Part shown: one piece after another, positions 54,886 to 64,000 of the stretch
Layout: the number at the start of each line of letters is the position of its first letter
Position numbering within the stretch: the first letter of the stretch is position 1
Assembly: GCA_028753945.1 (NCBI GenBank)
Contig: JAPNXP010000014.1
Span: 3,658,001-3,722,000 of the forward strand
From: Hexactinellida sp. DTS-2022
Taxonomy: Eukaryota > Porifera > Hexactinellida
Direction: 5' to 3'
DNA: 64,000 nt
Program-made: the position numbers and the translations under genes
Notes under the pieces: generated by a model
What the model was told of the DNA's origin: nothing
The model's database searches: none
The model's input: only the letters and a program-made list of their open reading frames with translations

Positions 54886-55583
54886 CAGTAGCGTAACTAG
54901 GTAGGGCGAAGGGGACACGTGCCCCAGCGATACGCTTTGGGGGCGGCATTTTGACATTTTGTTTACAATTTTTCTTCACAATTGCACTAATTACATGCTA
55001 ATAAATATCTCTTTGAACCATTTCAAGTTAATTTTCCAGGTTTTTTCTTTACGATTGCATACCTGCCAACCGTACAGAGATTCCCTGTACAGTACAGGGA
55101 TTTTATTCATTTTGGTGTTCTGTACAGGGAATTATTACATTTAACAGGGATTTAAGTCGGGACAAAATTAAAGTTTGTAAGTCAAATACACCTAAAAATG
55201 TCTTTACTCTCAAAGTGTAGCATTTTGTTAAAGTAACAATTCCTAATCAAGCGTATAATGTTTCCCTACATGAGCGAGAAAAAAAATTCGGGTGTACATG
55301 GATTTTACCAATGTACAGGAGAAATTGGAACCCTGTACAGGGATATGACTCAAATAGGTTGGCAGGTATGCGATTGCTGTTGTCACCCGACAACTGGTTG
55401 CAAACTTGCAATATATTAGCTGTGTACTTCAGTTAAAAATACACTGTCTCCTGGATAAGTATATAAGCAAATATTTATTTTTTGTTTGTTTATGAGCTAA
55501 TTAATGTTTTTTGTCTGTTGGGGGGGAGCGCACGGCGTTTTTGATGCTTGCCCCCAGCGGCACTTTACCATGTTACGCCACTG
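54886..55583. mobile_element. hAT-type element, 698 bp, level 2 of the nest
   Basis: CAGTAGCGTAACTAGG and CATGTTACGCCACTG tips; CATATGGA is exact at both flanks (54878-54885, 55584-55591). Contains 55058-55370. Confidence 0.93.
55058..55370. mobile_element. MITE, 313 bp, level 3 of the nest
   Basis: CATACCTGCCAACC and GGTTGGCAGGTATG are exact inverse tips; CGATTG flanks both sides (55052-55057, 55371-55376). CTGTACAGGGA units repeat inside. The 6-bp duplication is not typical of hAT, so the superfamily is open. Confidence 0.88.
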
Positions 55584-55951
55584 CATATGGAGACCAAAAA
55601 ATTATTAATAAGCATGTCAATGGAAATTTGGGCCCCGAAAAATTTATCCGAGACCAAAAATCCATGGAAAACTGGTCCTAGGACCATTTTCCATGGAATA
55701 TTTGTCCCATGGTGAGACCAAAATTTTAGGCTAGGACAATTTTCCATGGAATACTGGTCCACCGGACCAATTTTACCAGAAAAAATTGGTCTGGGGGACC
55801 AAAATTCCATGGAAATATGGTCCTAGGACCAGTTTTCCATGGAATTTTGGTCCCCCAGACCAATTTTTTTTGACCAATTTACCAGTGACAGGACAATTGT
55901 AGTGGAGGAGTTAGGGGCCTCCACCTATGTTAATCCGGCCCTGTCACCAGT

Positions 55952-56390
55952 TCAACTAACCGACTAGTGTTAACTTTCTTATCATATTGTATCTTCTGAT
56001 TGAGTTGTTCAAAATTGATGCAGTCCATAGCTGATTGCTGTGTACAAGTTCGAGATTCATCGATGTTGCTAACTGCTTCGAGGGAATCATCAGGAGGCAG
56101 GAGGTGGGCAAAAAATGTCGTTTATACCTTCGATATCATCTAGTGGATCTGTGAGTTCCGAGAAAATCGATTCTTCCAAATCAAAGTCTTCCTCATCGTT
56201 GGTATGCAGGTCGTTAATGGTGGACAAGAGATCTTGATGCCGGGAATCTCTTCCCCACATAACTTTGAATGGAGTTTGTCCGAGGGATCTTTTCTTACAG
56301 AAGTTCATTGCAAGTACAGCCTGTTTCAGCAGTTTGGACCAATGATCCCTTATCTGGCACTCCATTTTAAAGATTTTTCTATTTGGATAA
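55952..56390 (-). pseudogene. Ginger-A C-terminal integrase exon (copy 3)
   Basis: MECQIRDHWSKLLKQAVLAM, LGQTPFKVMWGRDSRHQDLL and the acidic EDFDLEESIFSELTDPLDDI; open over 91 codons (56365-56090) and nearly identical to copy 1. Completed on the far side of the hAT insertion (54600-54642). Confidence 0.8.
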
Positions 56391-56649
56391 TTCGTAAATG
56401 GGTCTTAAAATTATATTACAAAATACTAACTGTTTCAGAATCTTGTTGTGCGCTTCGACTAAGCAGTTAGCCATCGGGTGGTAAGCACGAGTGCTACGAT
56501 TGTCGATATCCAACTTCTGGTTGAAATCCTTAAATATCTGTAAATACAATAAATAAATACAAATAACAATACATACTATAATGATAGTGTCTAAAATTAG
56601 ATAACACTATGTCGGGAGAATCTAACAAATAGTATTACATTATACTACT

Positions 56650-56960
56650 CACACTGCTTGTGAACTCTTTGCCATGTTCGTGCTGGATAATATCAGGTAA
56701 TCCCATATCGAGATAGATGTCCTTTAGATTCTGAATAACTTCTGGGTGAAGTCTTAGTCTAGAGAGGGCGTACTGCAACATATTTGCTCAGGTAGCATAC
56801 AGTGACTAGAATGTGTTTATAGCCGTCTTCACTCTCAGGGAGGTCGCATATAAGGTCCATTCCTATATTTCTCCACGTTTTAGACGGAGGTGGTATTGGT
56901 TGGAGTTTCTTTTGCGGTTGAGGTTGCAAGGCCGATGTCATCTGACATATATGGCACATC
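56650..56960 (-). pseudogene. Ginger-A integrase core exon (copy 3)
   Basis: MCHICQMTSALQPQPQKKLQ keeps the Cys-x2-Cys of the HHCC finger; NIGMDLICDLPESEDGYKHI the first Asp; then VRPL and the TAG shared by all three A copies (56759-56761). Beyond it DIIQHEHGKEFTSS has Glu at the second catalytic position, as in copy 2. A MULE inserted just upstream of this exon. Confidence 0.8.
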
Positions 56961-57241
56961 TTTACCTTTATAATGGGATACAGACAATTCGTGACAAATA
57001 CAAATATGAATGCCTAGAATTTAACTTGGGAAATCTATATTGTGTATTAATTCGTTTACTAATATCGTATCAAAGTGTTGCCATTGTGTCTATTCAAAAT
57101 TGGAGGTGACAAACTGGAACAATTATAAAGTTTCGGTACCTAGCAGAATGTACTAGTGAAGGAGATCAACAACACTTGCCTAATATGAATTCAACCATAG
57201 TGCCATCTGATCATACACTACTGATTTTATAATTTATAAAA

Positions 57242-59290
57242 ATGTTTTACATGGATGTTCCTTGGCCTATTTTTGCGAAAACTACATTTTGCAAAGTGTT
57301 TACCAACTTATCTGTAGTAAATATTGCCAGTGAGATAAGAAATTTAGAATTATTGGAAAAAATTAGTGGTATGGATGCAACCACTTTCCGAGCACTAGTC
57401 AAACCGAAGAAGATTAGCAGACTTTTATTTTGGAAATTTATCTCCATTTTTCGGAGAAATTCAGAATATAATTTTTCTAATAATGTCTCTATTACTGATG
57501 CCTTTAGCCTGAATATTACAGGCTATAAAGAAACTCTTATTATTCTTAGAGTCAGGAAAGGAATTTTAGACGGGAATTCTTTTATCGAACTTTTTATTAT
57601 CTCAATAGTACAGGATGAAACTATTGTTTGGAACAGCAATATATTTACAAAGTTGGAATCCTTCATACTTACCACTTTAGAAATATATCAAGAGCAGATA
57701 GCTCTAAACATTCAATCAGCAGAAGTTGGCAACCAAATTATCGAATTATTACAAGCTTTACCGTCTAGTAAGACAAATACTCAGGTCAACAGCAATAATT
57801 CATCTCTTGAAGTTATAGATGTGAGCATTGTATCCGAAACTAGTCCTGAAATAAATGATGTTAATATATCCTCTTCAGGACAACTTCATAATACAGCAGA
57901 GGTTAAAGTTACGAAGATGCATAAAGGAAAATCGGTTTACTTATACCATGCATCGAATCAGCGGAGATGTTTCCCAATGGCAATGCGTAGAGAGAAACTC
58001 ATGCAAAGCAAGGATACACACTACAAGATCGTTAATAACAAAAAGGACGAATGAACATACACATGAATCTAATTCTCAAAGATTTCATTGAATGAAGTTA
58101 AAACAGGAGCTAAACGAAGAGCATCAGAACACAAGAACCAACTCACTCAATCGTTGCCTCCCAAGTAACTTATTTGTGTGATGCTTCAGCTGTTTGTCTA
58201 CCCAAATTGGATAGTTTAAAGAAAACTATATGTAGAGCACGTAGAAGGGCTGCAAATGTCCCACCCGAACCTACCTCCCTGAACGACCTTGAAATTCCAG
58301 ATCTTTATAAAGAAACGAATAAAGGCGAACCTTTCTTGCTCTACGATTCAGGATCAGTGGCTCAAACACAAGGATCTTAATATTTGGCACCAAAAATAAT
58401 GTCGAAGTAACGAATACCTCTAGTGTATGGTTAGCCGATGGTACTTTTAAATCTGCTCCAAATATCTTCTATCAACTATATGTTGTTCATGCCTTGATAG
58501 GGGGCCCTGAACCTTTAAAAAATGGACATCTCCTGCCAAGTCTATTTGTGCTATTGCCATGCAAATCTGAGAACATATACAGAACTATGTGGAGAAAGAT
58601 AAAGGAATTATGCCCAACCGCTTGCCCTTCGCACATGATTGTTGATTTTGAAAAAGCCGCGATCAATGCTTTTATGGAATATTTTCCTGACACAACAATC
58701 AAAGGGTGCTTCTTTCATTTGACACAAAATATATAGCGGAAAGTACAAGAATTTGGTCTCCAGTCCCGTTATCAACAAGATTCTGTATTTGCGCTAAAAA
58801 TCAGAATGCTACCAGCACTAGCATTTGCTACTCCAACAGATATCCCGGAATTATTTACAGAATTATTCATGGAACTCCCACCTGAGGCATACGAGTTAGC
58901 ATCATATTTTGATTCGACGTATATTGGTCGCCATATAGCCAATTCTATTGCAATTCCAAGTATGTTTCCCATAGAAATGTGGAATAATCACAATCTAGTT
59001 GACCATGGAATCCCACGAACCACTAACGCAGTAGAGGCTTGGCATAGAGGATTTAATAGCTTAATGTCTTGTCAACATCCTTCTAAATGGAAATTTCTTG
59101 AAGATTTGAAATGGAGCAAGGTTTGACTGAAATTAAGCACGCCTTTTATCTTAGCGGTAGAAATCCTCCAAAAAGAAAGTGTTATACGGATAACGAAAAG
59201 GCTTTGAAAAATTTGATAGATGGCTATTTGAGTCGCCCCAAGTTGGAATTCTTGAAAGGAATTGCATACAGATTTGGAATTTGTAGTTAG
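57242..59290 (+). pseudogene. MULE transposase with novel N-terminus and FLYWCH finger
   Basis: The first frame (57242-58054) gives about 220 residues of unrecognised sequence (MFYMDVPWPIFAKTTFCKVF onward) and shifts frame inside a FLYWCH zinc finger: RFTYTMHRISGDVSQWQCVE then RNSCKARIHT and EHTHES. Next come LPKLDSLKKTICRARRRAAN, the usual linker, then the MULE DDE region: SSVWLADGTFKSAP (first Asp), HMIVDFEKAAINAF (second Asp), IKGCFFHLTQNI, and RTTNAVEAWHRGFNSLM (Glu). A stop follows TQNI and at least three frame changes occur in all, so it is inactive. FLYWCH-MULE pairing is known in animals. Confidence 0.9.
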
Positions 59291-59448
59291 TTCATGTAAC
59301 CCTTTCCAAGTTATTCAATATTATTATCTTTATATGTTTATCTTAATTTATAATATCATCTTCCTTTCATATGTTTATTGACATTTATATTATTATCTTC
59401 ATATTAGCATCATTACTTATTTAGTTTTATTCGCGTTTTTACATATTA

Positions 59449-59988
59449 CAGTCTACTACCGCTTAATTGGGACACGTTTGTTCCAGGTCTCTTGTCCCAA
59501 TTAAGCGGAGATCCCAATTAACCTAAAATATTCTGTTAAGTAGTGATCTACATACGATTTACAACAATTTTAGTTTTAAACATGTAACAACGATTCCCCA
59601 ATGCCTGCGGCTTGATCTACTCAAACCCATTGTATGACCCTTAATATTCTGTGGACCGTTTTAAACTATGCCTGAACCAAAGTTCATAATCCCTGGTGAA
59701 TTTCGATTTACACAATTCAATAATAAAATTGGTCCTATTTAGATATTTTGTCATGCCTTAATGAGAATTGACCAAGATTATTAAATTTGTCCTGATCAAT
59801 ATTAACTTTATATTTTTCGAGCACAATTTTGTACCCAATTTGTTGAGTTTGTCCCAATTAAGTGGAGTTTGTCCCGATTAACCGAATATTTTATATTAGC
59901 TTCTATGGAAAGGATTCGGTTCTTGGGAGTTGTCCCAATTAAGCGGCTATCTCGATTAACCGGTGTCCCAATTAAGCGAAGTACACTG
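59449..59988. mobile_element. pogo-like MITE, 540 bp, inside the MULE
   Basis: CAGTCTACTACCGCTTAATT and CCCAATTAAGCGAAGTACAC tips; TA precedes the left end. Repeats of CCCAATTAAGCGG inside. Related to 40157-40341. Confidence 0.8.
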
Positions 59989-60779
59989 AATATAAATATT
60001 TAACATGATTCGAAATAATAATTCTTAATGATTTAAACAATGGACACTTACTTCATGGATGAACTATGTAATCACAGTAGAAAATTAATTAGATTTGTCA
60101 CGAATTGTCCTATCGCGATTTGTCTCTGTCACTAATTGTCCTGTCACGAATCGTCCGTCACGAATTGTCTGTATCCCCTTTATAATATAAGAAATCCATT
60201 ACTATTGTATAATATAATATGTACTACTATGTTACAAAGCGAGGTGAATAGTTTCTAATCAATATGAATTTGGGATTTTTTCCTCTGAGATATAGCCACA
60301 TATCCTTATGTGCCACTTTCCCCACAAGTAGCACGTGACATAGACACAGTTGCCACTTCATGGATAATTATTGGATAAACATGACTTATAATCATAATAT
60401 TATGATATTTATAATTGTATTACAAGATTAAGTCATTTGAGAGTAGTTTAATCCATCAGAATTTATTATCAAACGAGAAGTATATTGTAAATCAGTAATA
60501 AAAATTCAGTTCTTCAAATAGTTTCCGTGGGTTAGTATACATTTAGTTAGAATGCATCATAACATTTAAAATGATTCAAAATTTAATAGCCCATTTGAAT
60601 AATAATAATAATGGTTCAAATGAAACGAGATAGGTAGGAAATTTTTTCTAAAGTATGAACAAATACAGAAGTGGTCAGGACAAAGATGGACTATCCTTTA
60701 TAATAATGTCACTTTAAATGGCAAGTGGTCCGGCCATGACCGAACCACGTGCTACCTAGGAAAGTATACCGGAATTAAA

Positions 60780-61170
60780 CTCACATATTCTTTAACGTCT
60801 TGGGAAACGCCGCCCATGTGTATCTTTGCTGAACTGAATGTAGGGTCGTGTTTATTCCGGGATGACCGACTTCGTTATGGAAATTCTCATAGATGCTGTG
60901 CAACTCAGACTGCAATGGAACTACCAAATCTGTCTCTGTGCCTTCCACTTTTACTCTCAAAAGGGAGAATCCAATTAAACCATGGGATATTGAAAAATGG
61001 TCTAGGGGAATAAGGAAGTCAATATAACCTTGAAAAGTCTGTTGGTATCTCCAATAGAATAGGAAGACAATCTTCTTTTGTAGTTCCATTCTGTCTGACG
61101 TGAAGCTTGAGATGCTTCAGGATATTTTTCTTCGCGAATAAAGTGAATGATTTCGTCATATTCATTGGAT
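60780..61170 (-). pseudogene. Ginger-A N-terminal exons (copy 3)
   Basis: 61170-61023 corresponds to exon 1 (MNPNEY in copy 2) with a frame change; about 60968-60790 reads RVKVEGTETDLVVPLQSELH and FHNEVGHPGINTTLHSVQQR, exon 2 with its His pair. The intron after it (60180-60780) matches copy 1's 1-230 and copy 2's 26944-27430 in inverse. Confidence 0.72.
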
Positions 61171-61309
61171 TCATTTCAAAATACGAAAGGATTTGATTGT
61201 TTGTTTGTTATAAATGAATAAGACAATTAATGTATATATAAAGTTTTTTATATAGTTAATTAAGTTTATAATAGTATAGGGTTTATGTATATTATGATGT
61301 CAAAATCAT

Positions 61310-61600
61310 AGTATAATCTTAAATTCATAATAAAAAGTAAATAAGCCAAAAATTACTTTTATAGTAGTGTCTCAAAATATCACTGTATAAATTATAATAG
61401 CACATCAATGGTTTGCTAATACAATGTCTCAAAATCTCACGCGTCTCATTCTTGAATTATATTCATAATAAAAAGTAAAAATAAGCCAAAAGTTCCTTTT
61501 ATGGTGTCTCAAAATATCACTGTATAATTTCTCATAACACATCCATGGTTTGCTAATACAATGTCTCACAATCTCACGCGTCTCAAAATATCATGCAAGA
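61310..61600. repeat. Right terminal inverted repeat of Ginger-A copy 3
   Basis: Two units with GTCTCAAAATATCACTGTAT, a CCATGGTTTGC (or CAATGG) core and TCTCACGCGTCTC. The last three bases (AGA) differ from the expected ACA. Confidence 0.85.
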
Positions 61601-61604
61601 GGCC

Positions 61605-62490
61605 TATCCGAGTAATATAGTCAAAATCGAACACTGGTTTTAGTTCCGTTGATTTAGTAAAATCAGCATAATCATATACACATATATACATATACACATA
61701 ACATATACACATATACACACAGGTTTGTGTTTTAATAGTATAGATATGCTCTTTTGTACCTCTAAAGGACATTTGATTAGCTCTAATGAACCACCAAATT
61801 ACAAAATGAATACTTATTACTTTCCGATTAATACTCGATCAACACTGTAATTTCTCAGTAGATCAATTAAAGTACTGATTTGACGAATGTCACTAATTAT
61901 TGGAATAATTAAATCAATGGTGATAACATCTGACTTGTAGAGTATGGTCAATTGCAAGATAATTTTGAGTATAATCGGATGAGTGGATGTAAGGTTAACA
62001 AAAATCAATGCACTAGAATCAGGTTGCCAAATAATCCATCAAGAGGGAACTTGTATATCAGATAATTTGATAATGAGTTCATCAAAACTTCATATTACAA
62101 ACTTTCTCTGTTCCGCTTCCAACACTCACTGCTTAAATTTATTGCCTAAAAATAAATAGAACAGAAATTAATTTCAGTTATCCATAAAAAAGAAATTATT
62201 TTTCTTTACATACCTGAATATGCAGCTCAGATGTCCTTCTATCCCTATCATGGGGGTGTTGTTTTATAGAAGTATCATTAAAGAAGTAGGGCAGTTAGGA
62301 AGATATTTAGGTACATAATGCTCCTTTCTTCAATCTAGCTTGTATACTTCGAATTTTATACATGCCATCAACGTCTAAATATGTTTGGGCATTGACTATG
62401 TCCTGGGGATCGAAATGCTTGGCACATAAGCAAACTTTTTTAGTTGGTCAGCATCTGAAGCTAAACAATTTATATAAATGCAAACTCTAA
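61605..62490. other. AT-rich flank with TATACACA microsatellite
   Basis: About 61670-61722 is an irregular (CATATACA)n run. The rest shows no supported gene. Confidence 0.45.
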
Positions 62491-62492
62491 GG

Positions 62493-62575
62493 CAGTGGTT
62501 CTTAACCGGGTATATACGTGGCTTGGGGTACGCAGAAGTTCTCTAGGGGGTACGCGAATATCATTTCTGCAATAA
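62493..62575. mobile_element. hAT-type terminus, truncated
   Basis: CAGTGGTTCTTAACCGGG with GGGGTACGC repeats resembles the tips of 35135-35719. No matching right end was found. Confidence 0.5.
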
Positions 62576-62579
62576 ACTA

Positions 62580-63070
62580 GTAAGTATTATTTATAAGTAA
62601 TAGATATATATTAATCAATGCAGTTAGTCCAGCCGCTTACAACCAAAAAAAGGCATAATCATGCATTTTTATATAGAATTTTCTGACTTTGTAGGTTTGT
62701 TCTTTCATGCAAATAGTGTATTTTTGGATATAGTGCCAAATCCAAATTCCAATGTGTCTGCCACAATTGACCACTTAAGGGCCACATTTTGAAGGTATTA
62801 GAACTCACCTAACTTCCTCAAATCAAGTACAATCCAATTTTTATGCAGATATTCGTAATCAACACTAAATTTGGCGTCATTTAAGTGGTCACATGAGACA
62901 ATTTTTTCTTGACGACGCAGGAATGTTGTAGGAATTTAACAACATTCCATTCTCAAATTTGATTGTAACCTAATCGAGTGACCCCTTGTTCGACTCCACT
63001 CAGCTTCCTGAACTAGTTAGACACATGCGGACCCTCTCAAAAGTCATTTGGTGCAATTGTACTGTTCTGA
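62580..63070. other. AT-rich DNA with a repeat shared with 10090-10190
   Basis: The AACAACATTCCATTCTC and CGAGTGACCCCTTGTTCGAC stretch (about 62930-63000) recurs inside the MITE at 9893-10467. Otherwise nothing recognised. Confidence 0.4.
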
Positions 63071-63077
63071 CATATTT

Positions 63078-63275
63078 GTTCCGGCGTCAAAATGGTTCCG
63101 GCGTCGGACCCACCCGGCCACCCGGCATGGCCCGGCAGCCCGTTGGGGCTACCCGGCGCTACTCGGCGTGAATGTTTCGGCCCCGGAATCGATTGGGCCA
63201 ATCCCGGAACCTTTGGGCCGGGCGGCCCAAAGGGCCGGCGGGACCATTTCCGACGCCTAAGTTCCGACCGGTACC
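63078..63275. other. GC-rich block
   Basis: About 200 bp with CCCGGC and GGGCCG runs, bounded by TTCCGGCGTCGG on the left and CCGACGCC on the right in inverse. Possibly the interior of a small inverted-repeat element. Reading frames here on both strands are compositional. Confidence 0.4.
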
Positions 63276-63279
63276 AATT

Positions 63280-63975
63280 TGTCATAAATTGTTCATTTAA
63301 CAAATTGGTTCCGTCAAAATTTAGAGTGTTAATCATTTCTATGTGTTCGTCTATTCCATAGCAAATTCCTTCCGGCTTAATTTATACCAGTAATTACTTA
63401 GACGGGTTTCTAATCCAACACTTAAGTAACACTTCAAACCAAGTTTACAAAATAGAAGGAAAATACAAATATATTTTATGTAAATAGAGGTTAGAATCCC
63501 GGGACCGGATATATTTCTGGGATGTGAATGTCAAACTGAAACTACACTTAAGTAACATTTATGTAATCACGACTCTTGCTTAGGTACATAACTGTACATT
63601 ATATTTAAAAACCATGCACCCTCAGCCTCTGGGAAGTAGTAAATATGTGTATTATCCTACTTACCAATTGAATTAATCTTAGATATAGAGCTTATAGTCT
63701 CAGGATTTCGAATTAGATGTTATCCAATCTCGTGATTATTAATACAAGGTATCTATCAGATCCGGTGGAAGCAGTTATAGTGGTATGGCTATGACATGAC
63801 CGGCCTAACTAGTGACGTAAGAGTGGTTAGGCTATTGGCCTGACCGCTTCTGCCGGCCTTGTGTATGATATTTAATGGATTAATGTTAAACATAGTCGTC
63901 TTTATTATACTAGCTTTGTTCTTAAACAGTAAGTATGAAAACTAATTTCTCATTTACCAATTTTTCTTATGAATA
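63280..63975. other. AT-rich DNA without recognised features
   Basis: No supported gene or repeat. Confidence 0.35.
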
Positions 63976-63978
63976 TAC

Positions 63979-64000
63979 AAGTAAACTCTCGTTATAACGA
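63979..64000. mobile_element. Start of a pogo-like MITE at window edge
   Basis: AGTAAACTCTCGTTATAACG resembles the CGTTATAACGAA tip of 30556-30793; the rest lies outside the window. Confidence 0.4.

Larger units (their letters stand above)
54643..55943. mobile_element. hAT-type element, 1301 bp, level 1 of a nest in Ginger-A copy 3
   Basis: CAGGGCCGGATTAACCC and GTTAATCCGGCCCTG tips; TCACCAGT is exact at both flanks (54635-54642, 55944-55951). The interior is built of CCATGGAAA and GGTCCTAGGACC motifs in both orientations (55600-55870). It contains the element 54886-55583. Non-coding relative of 36599-38341. Confidence 0.94.
56975..60177 (+). mobile_element. MULE transposon, 3203 bp, 9-bp target duplication, in Ginger-A copy 3
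   Basis: Tips GGGATACAGACAATTCGTGA and TCACGAATTGTCTGTATCCC are exact inverses. The 9-mer CTTTATAAT flanks both sides exactly (56966-56974, 60178-60186), the length typical of Mutator-like elements. GTCACGAATTGTC repeats twice more near the right end. It carries a FLYWCH/MULE transposase gene (57242-59290) and a pogo-like MITE (59449-59988). Confidence 0.96.
47028..61600 (-). mobile_element. Ginger1 family A, copy 3, complete ends, with nested elements
   Basis: Left tip TGTTGCATGATATTTTGAGA and right tip TCTCAAAATATCATGCAAGA; GGCC flanks both sides (47024-47027, 61601-61604). Transcription runs from 61170 leftward: N-terminal exon (about 61170-61023), finger exon (about 60960-60790), core (56960-56650), Glu exon (about 56530-56410), C-terminal exon (about 56390-55952 and 54642-54600), GPY/F (about 54500-54340) and OTU parts (53930-53700, 48780-48541). 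Nested insertions: family B (48933-53680), hAT (54643-55943) and MULE (56975-60177). Without these the element is about 5.3 kb. Confidence 0.93.

Noticed and set aside
63037-63361. Glycine/proline-rich frames on both strands
   Set aside because: They come from the GC-rich block 63078-63275; frames open on both strands at once reflect composition.

Overview
The window is repeat-saturated, AT-rich nuclear DNA from an animal, probably an invertebrate. The only convincing host gene piece is the terminal exon of an integrin beta subunit (19720-20613, + strand): it has I-EGF cysteine repeats, one membrane span and a tail with NPLY and NPIY motifs, a splice acceptor at its start and an AATAAA after its stop. 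I cannot place the phylum from sequence alone. No bacterial, organellar, rRNA, tRNA or CRISPR signal was seen.

Nearly everything else is transposable elements. The dominant family is Ginger1, cut-and-paste DNA transposons whose transposase resembles Gypsy integrase (YP motif, HHCC zinc finger, DDE core, GPY/F module) followed by an OTU-like cysteine protease. Four families are present. Family A has three copies: copy 1 at 1-7534, copy 2 from 26099 to about 34443 with displaced pieces of its right end, and copy 3 at 47028-61600. Family B is one copy at 48933-53680, family C is a decayed copy at about 9459-15790, and family D is a coding-less copy at 39589-44027. A, B and D start TGTTG and end CAACA or similar, and are flanked by 4-bp palindromic duplications (GGCC, GTAC, GTAC). 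All coding copies are interrupted, split into exons, and loaded with younger insertions.

Layout. 1-7534: A copy 1, split by a young CR1/L2-like LINE with an intact 1052-codon reading frame, flanked by an exact 479-bp duplication of the target. 7535-9458: AT-rich DNA and a dispersed repeat. 9459-15790: C on the minus strand, carrying a TA-flanked MITE, a hAT MITE and a 1.4-kb foldback. 16100-19700: intergenic or intronic DNA with a hAT MITE and a mariner relic. 19720-20613: integrin beta exon. 20900-26098: sparse DNA with foldback elements. 26099-34443: A copy 2 with six inserts. 34451-38475: three hAT elements, two of them in tandem sharing one 8-bp target; the second contains a Helitron-like element and an autonomous-type hAT with recognisable transposase. 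38514-46633: two halves of a P-element/THAP transposase, family D, and a displaced A terminal repeat, best explained by a 6.1-kb inversion. 47028-61600: A copy 3 on the minus strand, containing B, a three-level hAT nest and a MULE with FLYWCH finger and exact 9-bp target duplication. 61605-64000: AT-rich DNA, a microsatellite, a hAT end and a GC-rich block.

The genes do not form a pathway. They record successive transposition, with clear relative ages given by nesting.
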